A DNA stretch of 49,903 nt, taken from Plectonema cf. radiosum LEGE 06105. GTDB lineage: Bacteria; Cyanobacteriota; Cyanobacteriia; Cyanobacteriales; Nostocaceae. The stretch lies in assembly GCF_015207665.1 (NCBI RefSeq), contig NZ_JADEWL010000037.1, forward strand, positions 1-49,903, read 5' to 3'. Below the pieces are notes generated by a model. The model had not been told where the DNA came from. It did not search any database and was given only the letters and a program-made list of their open reading frames with translations. Made by a program: the position numbers and the translations under genes. Positions 35,227-44,194 of this stretch are shown piece by piece (position 1 is the stretch's first letter; each line of letters opens with the position of its first letter).

Positions 35227-35573
35227 GTATAGCTCTCAAGTGCATTAATAAAAGTCACTACTACCGATCTTTTGGTGCAGATGACAGAACTTATCAAATC
35301 AACTTATAACAGATGATAATAAATGTCAATCTATTTCAGGTATTAAAAATCAACAGAGAATTGAGTCTCAAGGTATTTTTACAAAGTAAAAAAACGTGCT
35401 AGTTAAAGACAATTATCAATGTTACAGATATTCAAAAAATCAAATATCAAGACTTTGAGCATTTTTATTCTGACAAGGGTATTTGCGATCGCAATGTAAT
35501 TTGAACTTGAAGTTAAAGGTATATTTCATCCGATAATTGCAACAGATTATTAAGTAATAATTGAAAAAATTGG

Positions 35574-35602
35574 TTGACTTTTATCATTAATTATTGTAAA
35601 AT
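35574..35602 (+). promoter_or_regulatory. Sigma-70-type promoter of tonB
   Basis: TTGACT and TAAAAT are separated by 17 bases, 46 bases before the ATG of tonB. The rest of the 421-base divergent spacer (35227-35647) is AT-rich with no gene seen. Confidence 0.6.
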
Positions 35603-35647
35603 CTTGAGTTAATGCAAAAGTATATCAACTATTAGTAGATTTTAACC

Positions 35648-37051
35648 ATGAGCTTTGCAAATACAGTGCTACAACAGCGAGAGAGAGAATTAAAAGCTCT
35701 ACGAATTTTTTTAGCGTGTAGTTTAGTCGGCTCGCTACTATTTCATATTGTGTTGTTAGCTTCGGGTATTGGCAGGCTGTTAAACAGGATTCCCCAAGTT
35801 GAGGAGGAACCAGTTGAAATCACTCTTCTTGATACTCCTATAGAAGAAATTGAACCGAAAGAAGAAATAAAACCAAAACCAGAACCGCAAAAAATCGAGC
35901 CAGAAGCAGAAATAAAGCCTCCTGTTCCCGACACGACTAAAATTGAACCGGATTTAGAAAACTTTAACCGCGACTCTCAAATTAGCGGTGGAAGTCCAAA
36001 TTCTTTATCGGAACCTATACCAACACAACCGAGAATCACTCCCGAAGCACCATCCATCGCAGAACCCCTTCCAAAACCAAAACTAGTCCCTTTTGAACCA
36101 TTCAAAGAACCATTATCACCAGTTATTCCGGAACAAAAGCCAGAACCAATCCCTGAGAATAATATTCCTACACAACCGCAACCGGAATCTAGAACACCAC
36201 GGGAAATTCCTGCTCCCGTTGAACCTCCCATAGAACCACCAACACAGCCAAGTCAAGCTTCCGAAGATTTAAGACGTTTGCTTGCACAACAACGAGATTC
36301 TACAACAGCCGTTACTCCTCCAGAGCCACCAATACCGCAACCGAAAACTTCCGAAGATTTAAGACGTTTACGTGAACTTGCACAACAACGAGATTCTAGA
36401 ACACCACGGGAAATTCCGGCTCCTGTTGAACCTCCCATAGAACCACCAACACAGCCAAGTCAAGCCTCCGAAGATTTAAAACGTCTACTTGCACAACAAC
36501 AACGAGATTCTAGAACAGCACGAGAAATTCCGGCTCCTGTTGATCCTCCCATAGAATCACCCCAAGCAACTCAACAAGACGATCAGAACTTAAGAGATAC
36601 TCTTTCAGGAATTAGAAAAAACCGAGATACAGCACCCTCCTTACCTGATTCTTCTATTGGCGAAAGTAGCGATAATGCTCCTAGAAGAAAACGACCTATT
36701 ACTGGAGGTAATCAAGTTGCAACTACACCCAGTACTAATGATACTAATAATGGAAATGGATTAGGTAAAGGGACGGGTGATTCAGTTGGTGATGGCGACG
36801 GACGTGCTGCCTGTCGGCAATGTAATACAAACTATCCATCTTGGGCAAAAGCAAATGGAATAGAAGGTAATGTAACGGTATCTGTAGATACTGATGCTCA
36901 AGGTAATGTGATTAATGTGGACTTGCTTAGTGGTAGCGGAAACAGCAGATTAGATAATTACCATTTGAGTTTAGCCCGTAAATGGAAACTCAAACCCAGT
37001 TCTAATGGCAGACAAGGAGTAACAATTATTACGAGATACGAAATTCAATAA
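35648..37051 (+). CDS. tonB: TonB energy transducer with Pro-rich repeats
   Basis: 467 residues, longer than the usual 220-350. One transmembrane anchor (about 20-42) is followed by a long periplasmic Pro/Glu/Lys-rich spacer. Within it, a module of about 40 residues recurs: REIPAPVEPPIEPPTQPSQA then SEDLRRLLAQQRDS (starting near 181, 256 and 295). The C-terminal TonB domain (about 380-467) reads YPSWAKANGIEGNVTVSVDT, VDLLSGSGNSRLD and ARKWKLKP. It transmits ExbBD-derived force to outer-membrane receptors; the repeats probably lengthen the reach across the periplasm. A Cys pair (ACRQCN) just before the domain is unusual. Confidence 0.9.
   Translation: MSFANTVLQQRERELKALRIFLACSLVGSLLFHIVLLASGIGRLLNRIPQVEEEPVEITLLDTPIEEIEPKEEIKPKPEPQKIEPEAEIKPPVPDTTKIEPDLENFNRDSQISGGSPNSLSEPIPTQPRITPEAPSIAEPLPKPKLVPFEPFKEPLSPVIPEQKPEPIPENNIPTQPQPESRTPREIPAPVEPPIEPPTQPSQASEDLRRLLAQQRDSTTAVTPPEPPIPQPKTSEDLRRLRELAQQRDSRTPREIPAPVEPPIEPPTQPSQASEDLKRLLAQQQRDSRTAREIPAPVDPPIESPQATQQDDQNLRDTLSGIRKNRDTAPSLPDSSIGESSDNAPRRKRPITGGNQVATTPSTNDTNNGNGLGKGTGDSVGDGDGRAACRQCNTNYPSWAKANGIEGNVTVSVDTDAQGNVINVDLLSGSGNSRLDNYHLSLARKWKLKPSSNGRQGVTIITRYEIQ
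36181..36550. repeat. Intragenic tonB repeats
   Basis: GAATCTAGAACACCACGGGA-type DNA and GTTGAACCTCCCATAGAACC recur at about 36184-36245, 36399-36455 and 36508-36550, coding for the periplasmic Pro-rich spacer. Confidence 0.75.
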
Positions 37052-37386
37052 AGTCAATTACATTTCTCATTTTAAACAAAGCCAGTGTGATTCACGACTC
37101 CAAATTATCAAATTCCACTGGCGATCGCCAACTCTACAATTTATGGAAAAAAGGGAAAACGCAAAAATAAAATAAATATCAAATCCGTTTGTATGTCAAT
37201 TATATATTTTTAAACGCAAAGTGACGCGGAGGTAAGCGCAGCGAAAAGTACGGTCTTGGGGGTTCCCCCCATGAGTAACTTTTCAAGAGAGAGGAACGCA
37301 GAGTTTTTTTGCACATACTTTTTATCATCCCAATGTAAGCTTAAAGGATATAAGCAGATAAAATTGATTGAAAAAGTTAAAATAAA
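37052..37386. other. Spacer with dispersed GACGCGGAGG repeat
   Basis: 335 bases, no gene. At 37211-37310 lies an AACGCAAAGTGACGCGGAGG repeat carrying an inner GGTCTTGGGGGTTCCCCCCA module. The same inner module is found in the repeat at 40168-40200, and the outer part resembles 32531-32570. Confidence 0.7.
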
Positions 37387-38460
37387 ATGAAAACGATTAA
37401 ATCTACTGACTTTGACTTAGAGTGGAATTGTACACTTTCTGATTATGTAACCGCTGTAAATTGGTCTGCTGACGGTAATACTTTCGCGATGAGTTCTGCG
37501 GCTGGGGAAGTCAAGTTATTAGTAGAAAAAGAATTAATAGCTTTGCAAGAAGTAACTAATACATCTATTGATGGAATGAGTTTTTCTGCGGATGGACAAT
37601 TTCTTGCAGTTGGCGGACAGGATGGTAAAGTAAAAATTTGGAGTAGTTCTAATAATCAAGTTGTTGCGACTTTGGAAAATGCACCGGCTTGGGTAGATAA
37701 ATTAGCATGGAGTCCCCGCAAAAATTTACTAGCTTTTAGTTTGGGACGTTACGCACAGGTTTGGGATGCAGACATTCAAGAAATCGTTGTCACCTTAAAT
37801 TTTGATAATTCTTCAGTACTGAGTATTGACTGGAGTCATGATGGTACATTTCTCGCAATTGCTGGTTATCAAGGTGTGAAAATTTGGCGTTCTCATCAAT
37901 GGGATGAAGACCCATATTTTTTTAGTGTACCATCCGCTAGTCTCACTGTGGCTTGGTCTCAAGATGGTAAATATATTGCTTCGGGTAATATGGATCGAAC
38001 TATTTGTGTATTGCAAACAGATTTTATTATTAATGCCAAACAAGCCGAACCTTGGTTAATGCATGGTTTTCCTGGTAAAATTCGTCATTTAGCGTGGTCA
38101 AAAGTTAGTACATCTAAAAAAGAACCGTTATTAGCATCTTCTAGCGCCGAAGGTATAGTTGTATGGGAAAAACAAGATGACACATCTTTGGGTTGGGGTG
38201 CGACTGTATTAAGCAATCACAGCGATATTGTCGAAGCAATAGAATTTGCACCCGATAGCTTGACGCTTGCTTCTGCTGCTGCTGACGGTTGGCTTTGTTT
38301 ATGGAAGAAAGCCAAGAAACTATCAATCGTTCTCCAAGGTGCTAATAACGGCTTTTCTTGTGTTGCATGGCATCCCCAAGCAAGTAAAATTGCTGCTGGA
38401 GGTCAAAATGGAGAAGTCATAATTTGGTCTAAAGCTAGTCGTGGGCTTGGTTTTTCTTGA
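37387..38460 (+). CDS. WD40-repeat protein
   Basis: 357 residues forming most of a seven-bladed WD40 propeller. Repeating units include VTAVNWSADGNTFAMSSAAG, MSFSADGQFLAVGGQDGKVK(IW), LSIDWSHDGTFLAIAGYQGVK(IW), VAWSQDGKYIASGNMDRTI and FAPDSLTLASAAADGWLCLW. There is no signal peptide and no fused domain. WD40 proteins are scaffolds. In cyanobacteria, stand-alone WD40 proteins of this type are found next to zinc-homeostasis genes, and here it is followed by a convergent FAD enzyme and ZnuA. I see no Zur-like box directly upstream. The function is inferred only from context. Confidence 0.8.
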   Translation: MKTIKSTDFDLEWNCTLSDYVTAVNWSADGNTFAMSSAAGEVKLLVEKELIALQEVTNTSIDGMSFSADGQFLAVGGQDGKVKIWSSSNNQVVATLENAPAWVDKLAWSPRKNLLAFSLGRYAQVWDADIQEIVVTLNFDNSSVLSIDWSHDGTFLAIAGYQGVKIWRSHQWDEDPYFFSVPSASLTVAWSQDGKYIASGNMDRTICVLQTDFIINAKQAEPWLMHGFPGKIRHLAWSKVSTSKKEPLLASSSAEGIVVWEKQDDTSLGWGATVLSNHSDIVEAIEFAPDSLTLASAAADGWLCLWKKAKKLSIVLQGANNGFSCVAWHPQASKIAAGGQNGEVIIWSKASRGLGFS

Positions 38461-38484
38461 AAATTAAATTTCTCCAACGAACAG

Positions 38485-38716
38485 TTATCAGTTAACAGTG
38501 AACAGTTAACAGTTATCAGTTATCAACTAACCACCATCAACCATCAACCATCAACCATCAACCATCAACCATCAACCATCAACCATCAACCATAAACCAT
38601 CAACTATCAACTAACCACCATCAACCATCAACCATCAACCATCAACTAACCACCATCAACCATCAACTAACCACCATCAACCATCAACTATCAACTATCA
38701 ACTATCAACCATCAAC
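38485..38716. repeat. CATCAAC heptamer tandem array
   Basis: More than twenty CATCAAC units, some in a longer CATCAACTAACCAC unit, follow AGTTATCAGTTAACAGT-type units. They fill the gap between the converging WD40 and oxidoreductase genes. There are no spacers of CRISPR length. Confidence 0.88.
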
Positions 38717-38719
38717 TGC

Positions 38720-39961
38720 TTACGCTGACTTCGCTTGACTTTGAACAACATTAGATTTAATAATTGCTTTGAGCATTTTCTCACTAGCCATTCTTGCACC
38801 CGATAAATTTCGGGCTGTGGGTCCAACCTGTAAAGCCGCTAAACCACCCATAATAAATAATGAGCAACCTTTCCACTGTAAATTACTATCTAAAACAGGT
38901 AAACCGTTCACCACAGGAATTGGATATGAATTGCCAATTTCTTCTAATAAAGGTTCGCAATTGACATCAAAACGGGTTCCGGTAGATAAGCAAATGCGAT
39001 CGCATTCATATTCGCTTCCATCAGTAAATTTCACCAACCAATGATTATCCGTCCATTCAGCCTTAACTACTTGAATATTTTCCTGAATTTTCAGCTTACC
39101 ATGACGCACTTGTTGTCGCAGCTTGATTCCCATTGCAGGTGTCATCGAACCACCGTTACGTGCTTGTTGAATCATTTGAAAACGTTGTTCAAAATTTGAT
39201 TCCGCAAAAAATCCTTTGAGATATTTCGGTCCTAACCAACCAGCATCTGCATCAAATATCTTTTCCTGCAATTGTCGTCGTATGGATATCTGCACTTCTG
39301 CTCCACGAGATATCGCACCTACTGCTAAATGTCCGCTGGTTAATCCTCCACCAATAATCAATATTCTTTCACCAGCTAAATATAATTTCCGTAAATCTAT
39401 CAGATGAGAATGAATTAGCTTATCTTCGGGATATTTTGTATTTATCTGATTTACCCAATCTGGTATTTGTAATTGACTACTACCAGTTGCTAACACCACC
39501 CGACGCGCTAGGATTGATTCCCCTGAACCCAACCATAAACGAAACCGCGACAACAAGGGATTACGCAATGGTTGAATTCGAGTTACTTTTTCACCTATAA
39601 CTATATTCTCTAAATCGCAACGACGAATTACATCCTCACAAAAATCGTTAAATAACCGAGTTCCCGGTAAATCGTAGGGAGGGTAAAATTCATTTCCGCG
39701 AGACTCAGCAAACTTACGTAATGCGAAAGGATTCGGATCTGGATGGTGAACTGCTGGAGAACGTAAATGCGCTATTTCTAATGCAGCAAATTGATGCTCC
39801 CACTGATTCATCCATTTCCCACTAGCATCAAACACCGCAATTTTGGAATGGATTTTTTGCCTTTTTTGTAGTAAATGAGCAACCAAAGTCAAAGCATGAG
39901 GTCCAGCACCAATAATCGCTAAGTCGATTTTCTTCAAAAGGTGTGGTGGATTACTTTCCAT
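38720..39961 (-). CDS. FAD/NAD(P)-dependent oxidoreductase, lysine/ornithine-monooxygenase-like
   Basis: 413 residues. DLAIIGAGPHALTLVAHLL (about 12-30) is the FAD-binding Rossmann motif (GxGPxxL, as in the IucD/PvdA group), ERILIIGGGLTSGHLAVGAI (about 197-216) the NADPH motif, and LSTGTRFDVN the ATG-like motif near the C terminus. The family hydroxylates amines or oxidises other small molecules. Its own start is 13 bases from a Zur-like box, and znuA is divergent, so it is probably made under zinc limitation. A role in making or recycling a zinc-binding metabolite is possible but not shown. Confidence 0.82.
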   Translation of the reverse strand: MESNPPHLLKKIDLAIIGAGPHALTLVAHLLQKRQKIHSKIAVFDASGKWMNQWEHQFAALEIAHLRSPAVHHPDPNPFALRKFAESRGNEFYPPYDLPGTRLFNDFCEDVIRRCDLENIVIGEKVTRIQPLRNPLLSRFRLWLGSGESILARRVVLATGSSQLQIPDWVNQINTKYPEDKLIHSHLIDLRKLYLAGERILIIGGGLTSGHLAVGAISRGAEVQISIRRQLQEKIFDADAGWLGPKYLKGFFAESNFEQRFQMIQQARNGGSMTPAMGIKLRQQVRHGKLKIQENIQVVKAEWTDNHWLVKFTDGSEYECDRICLSTGTRFDVNCEPLLEEIGNSYPIPVVNGLPVLDSNLQWKGCSLFIMGGLAALQVGPTARNLSGARMASEKMLKAIIKSNVVQSQAKSA

Positions 39962-39974
39962 ACATTTTTTACAA

Positions 39975-39989
39975 TGATAATCGTTATCA
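39975..39989. promoter_or_regulatory. Zur-like box before the FAD oxidoreductase
   Basis: TGATAATCGTTATCA, a 7-1-7 inverted repeat with one mismatch, lies 13 bases upstream of the oxidoreductase ATG. It fits the cyanobacterial Zur pattern TGATAAT-N-ATTATCA. Confidence 0.75.
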
Positions 39990-40117
39990 TCATAGCATTT
40001 GATTTTAGAAAAGTGTCCCTGAATCTAGGAAAAATGGTAATTGGTAATGGGTAATAGAAAATTACTAATATTTCAATAGTAAAGTGATAGTTTATACTGT
40101 ATAACTTCGCCTACTTT

Positions 40118-40290
40118 AACGGTGAACTTTGCTTGTATAGCCGAGGCAGTGCATTGCGGAGCGAGTGTGGTCTTGGGGTTTTCCCCCATGAACAACTCGC
40201 GTCGGGGAACACAGCCGTTGTAGCAACTGCCGCCCAGACGCTCATCTTGGGGGGCGTGCGGCGAGCGTGTGTCCGGCTCTGACATGGGTA
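40118..40290. repeat. Composite dispersed repeat, third relative of the 85-bp family
   Basis: GGTGAACTTTGCTTGTATAGC (40120-40140) and AGACGCTCATCTTGGGG match the 85-bp inverted repeat. Between them sits a module of about 100 bases with GGTCTTGGGGTTTTCCCCCA, shared with 37247-37275. It occupies the zinc-gene divergent spacer (39962-40444). No gene is seen in it. Confidence 0.7.
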
Positions 40291-40344
40291 AATATTGATA
40301 TCACATCCTTGACTATGACTATGATAAAAATTAATTTTTCCTGT

Positions 40345-40362
40345 ATGATAATGATAATTATT
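40345..40362. promoter_or_regulatory. Possible second Zur half-site cluster
   Basis: TGATAATGATAATTATTC contains TGATAAT plus overlapping ATAATTAT about 85 bases before znuA. It is weaker than the flanking boxes. Confidence 0.35.
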
Positions 40363-40404
40363 CGATGTTAAAAACTTACTTCACATAGTCCAATAGCTGT
40401 TGTA

Positions 40405-40419
40405 TGATAACGATTATCA
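40405..40419. promoter_or_regulatory. Zur-like box before znuA
   Basis: TGATAACGATTATCA, 7-1-7 inverted repeat with one mismatch, 25 bases before the ATG of znuA. It differs from the box at 48075 by one base. Confidence 0.8.
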
Positions 40420-40444
40420 TTTTACTGTGCTATTGTCAAAAGTT

Positions 40445-41482
40445 ATGTTTAGAAAATTACCTCTTAATGCAATTGCGGCATTAACTTTAGCTGTCGGTAT
40501 AATTAGCTGTGGTGGCAACGAGCAAGTTAATTCCAACTCTGGAACGGAAAATGATTCTGCGGTGAACACCAGCAGTACAGCAACGGGAGAACGTCCCCTA
40601 GTTGTAGCGACTACGAGCGTACTTTGTGACTTAACCAAACAAGTAGCTGCTGAAACAGTTGATTTGAAGTGCTTGGTGGATGCAGGTTCAGATCCCCACA
40701 CATATCAGCCCAAACCCGATGACCGTAAAGCAATTGAACAGGCTAAGTTAGTTTTGTATGGTGGTTATGATTTTGAACCGAGTATCATCAAATTAGTTGA
40801 AGCGAGTAGTAATACAGCCCCGAAAGTAGCAGTTCATGAAGTTGCAGTACCCAAGCCAATTATTGGGGAAGCACACGATCATGAACACAAGGAACATGAG
40901 GGAGAAGAAAAACATTCTGAAGAAAAAGCGCCAGACCCCCATGTATGGCATAATCCTCAAAATGGCGTTCAAATGGTAGAAGCGATTCGTAGTAATTTAG
41001 AAAAAGTTTCTCCCGATAATGCTCAATTGTATGCAACGAATGCGGAAAAAGTGACCGGCGAAATCAAACAAATCGATAGCTGGATTCAAAAAACTATAGC
41101 TACAATACCTGAGAATCAGCGTAAATTAGTTACCACCCACGATGCTTTAAATTATTATACTCAGGCATATAATATTGAGTACGAAGGTGCTATCGAAGGT
41201 TTGAGTACTGAAGCAGAACCAACAGCAGCCAGAATAGCTGAACTAGTAAAACAAATTAAGCAAGAGAACGTACCGACAATTTTTGCTGAAAGTACTCATA
41301 GTTCTAAACTGATTGAAAGAGTTGCTCAAGAAGCGAATGTGAAAGTTTCTCCGGAAAAATTATATGCTGATGGTTTAGGTGAACCGGGAACAGATGCTGA
41401 TACTTATCAAAAAAAGCTAATTGCTAATACTAAAGCTATTGTGGAAGGTTTGGGAGGTCAATATACCGCTTTCCAGAAATAA
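40445..41482 (+). CDS. znuA: Zinc ABC transporter substrate-binding lipoprotein
   Basis: 345 residues from ATG 40445; the longer frame from TTG 40400 would read through the Zur-like box and is rejected. Lipobox GIISC (Cys near 21). The class A-I metal-binding fold shows PLVVATTSVLCDLTKQVA, GSDPHTYQPKPDD with the first His ligand, a flexible His/Glu loop (HDHEHKEHEGEEKHSEE, about 140-157) typical of zinc-specific members, DPHVWHNP, LVTTHDALNYY and FAESTHSSK with further ligands. It captures periplasmic zinc. The znuB and znuC genes are not adjacent and must lie elsewhere. Confidence 0.93.
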   Translation: MFRKLPLNAIAALTLAVGIISCGGNEQVNSNSGTENDSAVNTSSTATGERPLVVATTSVLCDLTKQVAAETVDLKCLVDAGSDPHTYQPKPDDRKAIEQAKLVLYGGYDFEPSIIKLVEASSNTAPKVAVHEVAVPKPIIGEAHDHEHKEHEGEEKHSEEKAPDPHVWHNPQNGVQMVEAIRSNLEKVSPDNAQLYATNAEKVTGEIKQIDSWIQKTIATIPENQRKLVTTHDALNYYTQAYNIEYEGAIEGLSTEAEPTAARIAELVKQIKQENVPTIFAESTHSSKLIERVAQEANVKVSPEKLYADGLGEPGTDADTYQKKLIANTKAIVEGLGGQYTAFQK

Positions 41483-41579
41483 TAATTGACAGTGGAAGCT
41501 AAGTAGTTAATAATAAGTCTGATTAACTTATGGTTATGGTATTAGTAACTTTTTTGTCATGCCTTGTATGCCATAAAAA

Positions 41580-41668
41580 ACCGGATTTGTTAGTAATTTA
41601 TAACACATGAAAGCTACATTTTGAGTAAAATTACTTTACTCAATATTTAGTTAATGTTTAGAAATCCG
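41580..41668 (+). terminator. Nested hairpins downstream of znuA
   Basis: An outer pair AACCGGATTT / AAATCCGGTT (about 41580-41589 and 41659-41668) encloses an inner perfect pair TTGAGTAAA / TTTACTCAA (about 41621-41643). They lie in the 371-base gap (41483-41853) before the porin gene. Termination or a mobile small repeat are both possible. Confidence 0.55.
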
Positions 41669-41853
41669 GTTGTTTATTTTTGAAGTTTGGGGTGTATTTC
41701 GTTTCCGTTTCCGTTTCCGATATCTAGTTTATCCGTAATCAGTAGTCGATAAATATCAGGGATAAAAAAAGGTGCCTGAGCATCTCCCGTAACATCTACA
41801 TATCTGTATTTTTGATTTATCTAAATTTACGTGTGAGGAGAGAATTAAGCATC

Positions 41854-43329
41854 ATGAAGAAAAATTTGTGGAAGTTTCTACTAGTTAGTCCCGTCGTTTT
41901 TGCAACATCGTTATTCATTAACAACACTGCTATTGCAGAAACTGAAATTCAAGAAGAAGCATTAGGACAAGTTACTTCTGTATCTCAATTTTCTGACGTA
42001 CAACCTACAGATTGGGCATTTCAAGCATTACAATCTTTAGTAGAACGTTACGGCTGTATTGCAGGATATCCTAATGGTACTTTTCGCGGTAATCGAGCAT
42101 TAACTAGGTATGAATTTGCTGCGGGTTTGAATGCTTGTTTAGATCGAGTTAACGAACTAATTGCTGTAGCAACAAGCAATACTAGCAATGAAGATTTAGA
42201 AACCATTAAAAGATTGCAATCAGAATTTTCTCCTGAATTGGCGACATTACGCGGTAGAGTAGATGCAGTCGAAGCGAAAACTGCTCAATTAGAAGCTAAT
42301 CAATTCTCTACAACTTCCAAATTAGAGGGAGAAGTAGTTATAGCCGTAACTGATGCTTTTGAAGGTAATTCAACAGACAACAACACTACTTTAGGTACAA
42401 GAGCGCGGATTAATTTTGTTACCAGTTTTAGTGGTAAAGATACTCTCTATACCCGTATTCAAGCTAATAATATTCCCGATACCGAAGTACCTTTAGCTTT
42501 TGCTGGTGATGATGATACAAATGCTTATTTAGACGCATTATGGTATAGTTTCCCTCTAACTAAATCAACCAACGTCATCGCGATCGCGAATGCAGGTGCA
42601 GCGGATGATGTGGTAGATACGGTGAACCAATTCGATGGTGATGGTGCCGAAGGCGCTTTATCTAAGTTTGGGACTCGTAACCCCATTTATTACCAAATGG
42701 ATGGTTCTGGATTGGGAATTACCCAAGCGTTTGGGGATAGTTTGTCGTTGAGTTTGAGCTATTTAGCTAGTAGTAATAATGATCCGAGTCCAGGAAATGG
42801 TATATTTAATGGTCCTTACGGTGCTTTAGCACAACTTACCTTTGAACCCAGCAAGCGTTTTAAAGTTGGTCTTACCTATATCAATGCTTATAATCAAGGT
42901 ATAGATGCTCAAGGTGTAGAACTAGAGACAGCTTATAAGAGCGATTCTTACGGTGTTCAAGCAACACTCGGTTTGAGCGATAACTTTATCCTAGGAGGCT
43001 GGGGAGGTTATACAAATACTCGTAGCTTGACTTCAAGTGGTGATGCAGAGATTTGGAATTGGGCTGTGACTTTAGGATTACCCGATTTAGGTAAAAAAGG
43101 TAATGTCGCTGGAGTGATTTTTGGGATGAACCCTAAAGTGACTAGTTCAAGCATTGATGGTTTAGATGAAGCCGAAGATACCTCCTATCACATCGAAGGA
43201 TTTTATCAGTACAGAGTCAATGACAATATCAGCATTACCCCAGGAGTTATCTGGGTAACTGCACCCGGTAACGATAGTAGCAATGATGATGCGGTAATTG
43301 GTACTCTTAGAACTACCTTTACTTTCTAG
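41854..43329 (+). CDS. SLH-domain OprB-type porin (iron/solute uptake porin)
   Basis: 491 residues from ATG 41854, with AGGAGAG upstream; the TTG at 41812 gives no signal peptide at its start. A signal peptide ends at TAIAE. An SLH domain (FSDVQPTDWAFQALQSLVER to GCIAGYPNGTFRGNRALTRYEFAAGLNACLDRV, about 47-105) binds the peptidoglycan-linked polysaccharide. A coiled-coil (about 115-155) leads to a 16-18-stranded OprB barrel ending TTFTF. Such porins are the main outer-membrane channels of cyanobacteria. Position after znuA suggests zinc-dependent expression, but nested hairpins intervene. Confidence 0.9.
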   Translation: MKKNLWKFLLVSPVVFATSLFINNTAIAETEIQEEALGQVTSVSQFSDVQPTDWAFQALQSLVERYGCIAGYPNGTFRGNRALTRYEFAAGLNACLDRVNELIAVATSNTSNEDLETIKRLQSEFSPELATLRGRVDAVEAKTAQLEANQFSTTSKLEGEVVIAVTDAFEGNSTDNNTTLGTRARINFVTSFSGKDTLYTRIQANNIPDTEVPLAFAGDDDTNAYLDALWYSFPLTKSTNVIAIANAGAADDVVDTVNQFDGDGAEGALSKFGTRNPIYYQMDGSGLGITQAFGDSLSLSLSYLASSNNDPSPGNGIFNGPYGALAQLTFEPSKRFKVGLTYINAYNQGIDAQGVELETAYKSDSYGVQATLGLSDNFILGGWGGYTNTRSLTSSGDAEIWNWAVTLGLPDLGKKGNVAGVIFGMNPKVTSSSIDGLDEAEDTSYHIEGFYQYRVNDNISITPGVIWVTAPGNDSSNDDAVIGTLRTTFTF

Positions 43330-43353
43330 TAGTAGGGAATAGGGAACAGGTTA

Positions 43354-43415
43354 AGAAGTCGGGTTTTTATGATTGTTTTCTTTAGCGATATTTATATTTT
43401 AAAAACCCGACTTCT
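43354..43415. terminator. Hairpin copy D, 15-bp stem
   Basis: AGAAGTCGGGTTTTT (43354-43368) and AAAAACCCGACTTCT (43401-43415) lie between the converging porin and NTF2-like genes and can serve both as terminator. Confidence 0.65.
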
Positions 43416-43470
43416 GTGATTATGTTGAATTAACCTAAATTTTAAAGGTTAATTGTTAACTGATAACTGT

Positions 43471-44100
43471 TTACTGTTTATTGTTTACTGTATAAGGCAA
43501 TGACGAATGGTGTAGAACAATACGCAGCTTACCATTATCGTCCTTGAGAAACTTCCAAGTTTTGTCCACTGTGGTAGTTTTACCCTGTTTGTCAGTTATC
43601 ATCACATTTCCCATGGTAGTAGCCGTGTTACCATTGATAAAAACTGCTGCATTTTGAATCTCTACTTTGCGCCAGCTTTTCAACGCAAAACCTTTATCCG
43701 TAGGGAAATTGGCATTGTCACCCACAAAGTATGACAAAGCTCCTGCACGGGTGGTACGGAATGTCTGCGGAGCAGCTGAAAGTGTTGGCTTAAAAAGCAC
43801 TGGACCAAATTGATATCCGTAAGCATCGTCAATTACCTTTCCAGCTAAGGCTTTAGCAGCTGCTTTACCTTTTGTATCATGGGTTGTAGAAATAGCTACC
43901 AATGCATCTCCCCAAGCTTTTTGAGCAGCTAACACTTCGCTCTCAGTAATTGTTCTATTGACAAATGCCACTTTTTGATTTTTCTCAGTCGTGATTTTCT
44001 CCTGGAAGTCTGCAACAGATATTTTGGATACCACAACAGCACCAGAGATAACTGTAGCTGCAACAAACAACACTGAAATGCTGCGTTTGAAGAGATTCAT
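43471..44100 (-). CDS. Secreted NTF2/SnoaL-like protein
   Basis: 209 residues. An N-terminal hydrophobic segment (about 8-28) is a signal peptide or anchor. The rest has the alpha-plus-beta layout of small cone-shaped NTF2-like domains: TITESEVLAAQKAWGDALVA, then FRTTRAGALSYFVG, WRKVEIQNAAVFINGNTATT, MGNVMITDKQGKTTTVDKTW and LRIVLHHSSLPY. Similar proteins in other bacteria are sometimes mislabelled phosphoribosyl-AMP cyclohydrolase. No catalytic residues can be named. It converges on the porin, with hairpin D between. Confidence 0.6.
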   Translation of the reverse strand: MNLFKRSISVLFVAATVISGAVVVSKISVADFQEKITTEKNQKVAFVNRTITESEVLAAQKAWGDALVAISTTHDTKGKAAAKALAGKVIDDAYGYQFGPVLFKPTLSAAPQTFRTTRAGALSYFVGDNANFPTDKGFALKSWRKVEIQNAAVFINGNTATTMGNVMITDKQGKTTTVDKTWKFLKDDNGKLRIVLHHSSLPYTVNNKQ

Positions 44101-44194
44101 AAGAAGATATTAATAAAAAAAATGTCTACTTATTTATTGTGGCACAAATTATGATTTCAAATAATATCCATATAGATAAAAAATGATTATCTGA

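Noticed and set aside
35977-36231. Gly/Ser-rich open frames antisense to tonB
   Set aside because: They are shadows of the Pro-rich repeat coding sequence, with repeated peptides mirroring the tonB modules.
38522-38716. Possible CRISPR array
   Set aside because: Units are 7 bases in direct tandem with no unique spacers and no cas genes, so it is a heptamer repeat array.
40073-40285. Open frame of 70 codons on the minus strand
   Set aside because: It is the translation of the composite repeat at 40118-40290.
40400-40444. Longer TTG start for znuA
   Set aside because: It would translate the Zur-like box and place 15 polar residues before the lipoprotein signal. ATG 40445 gives a normal signal peptide.
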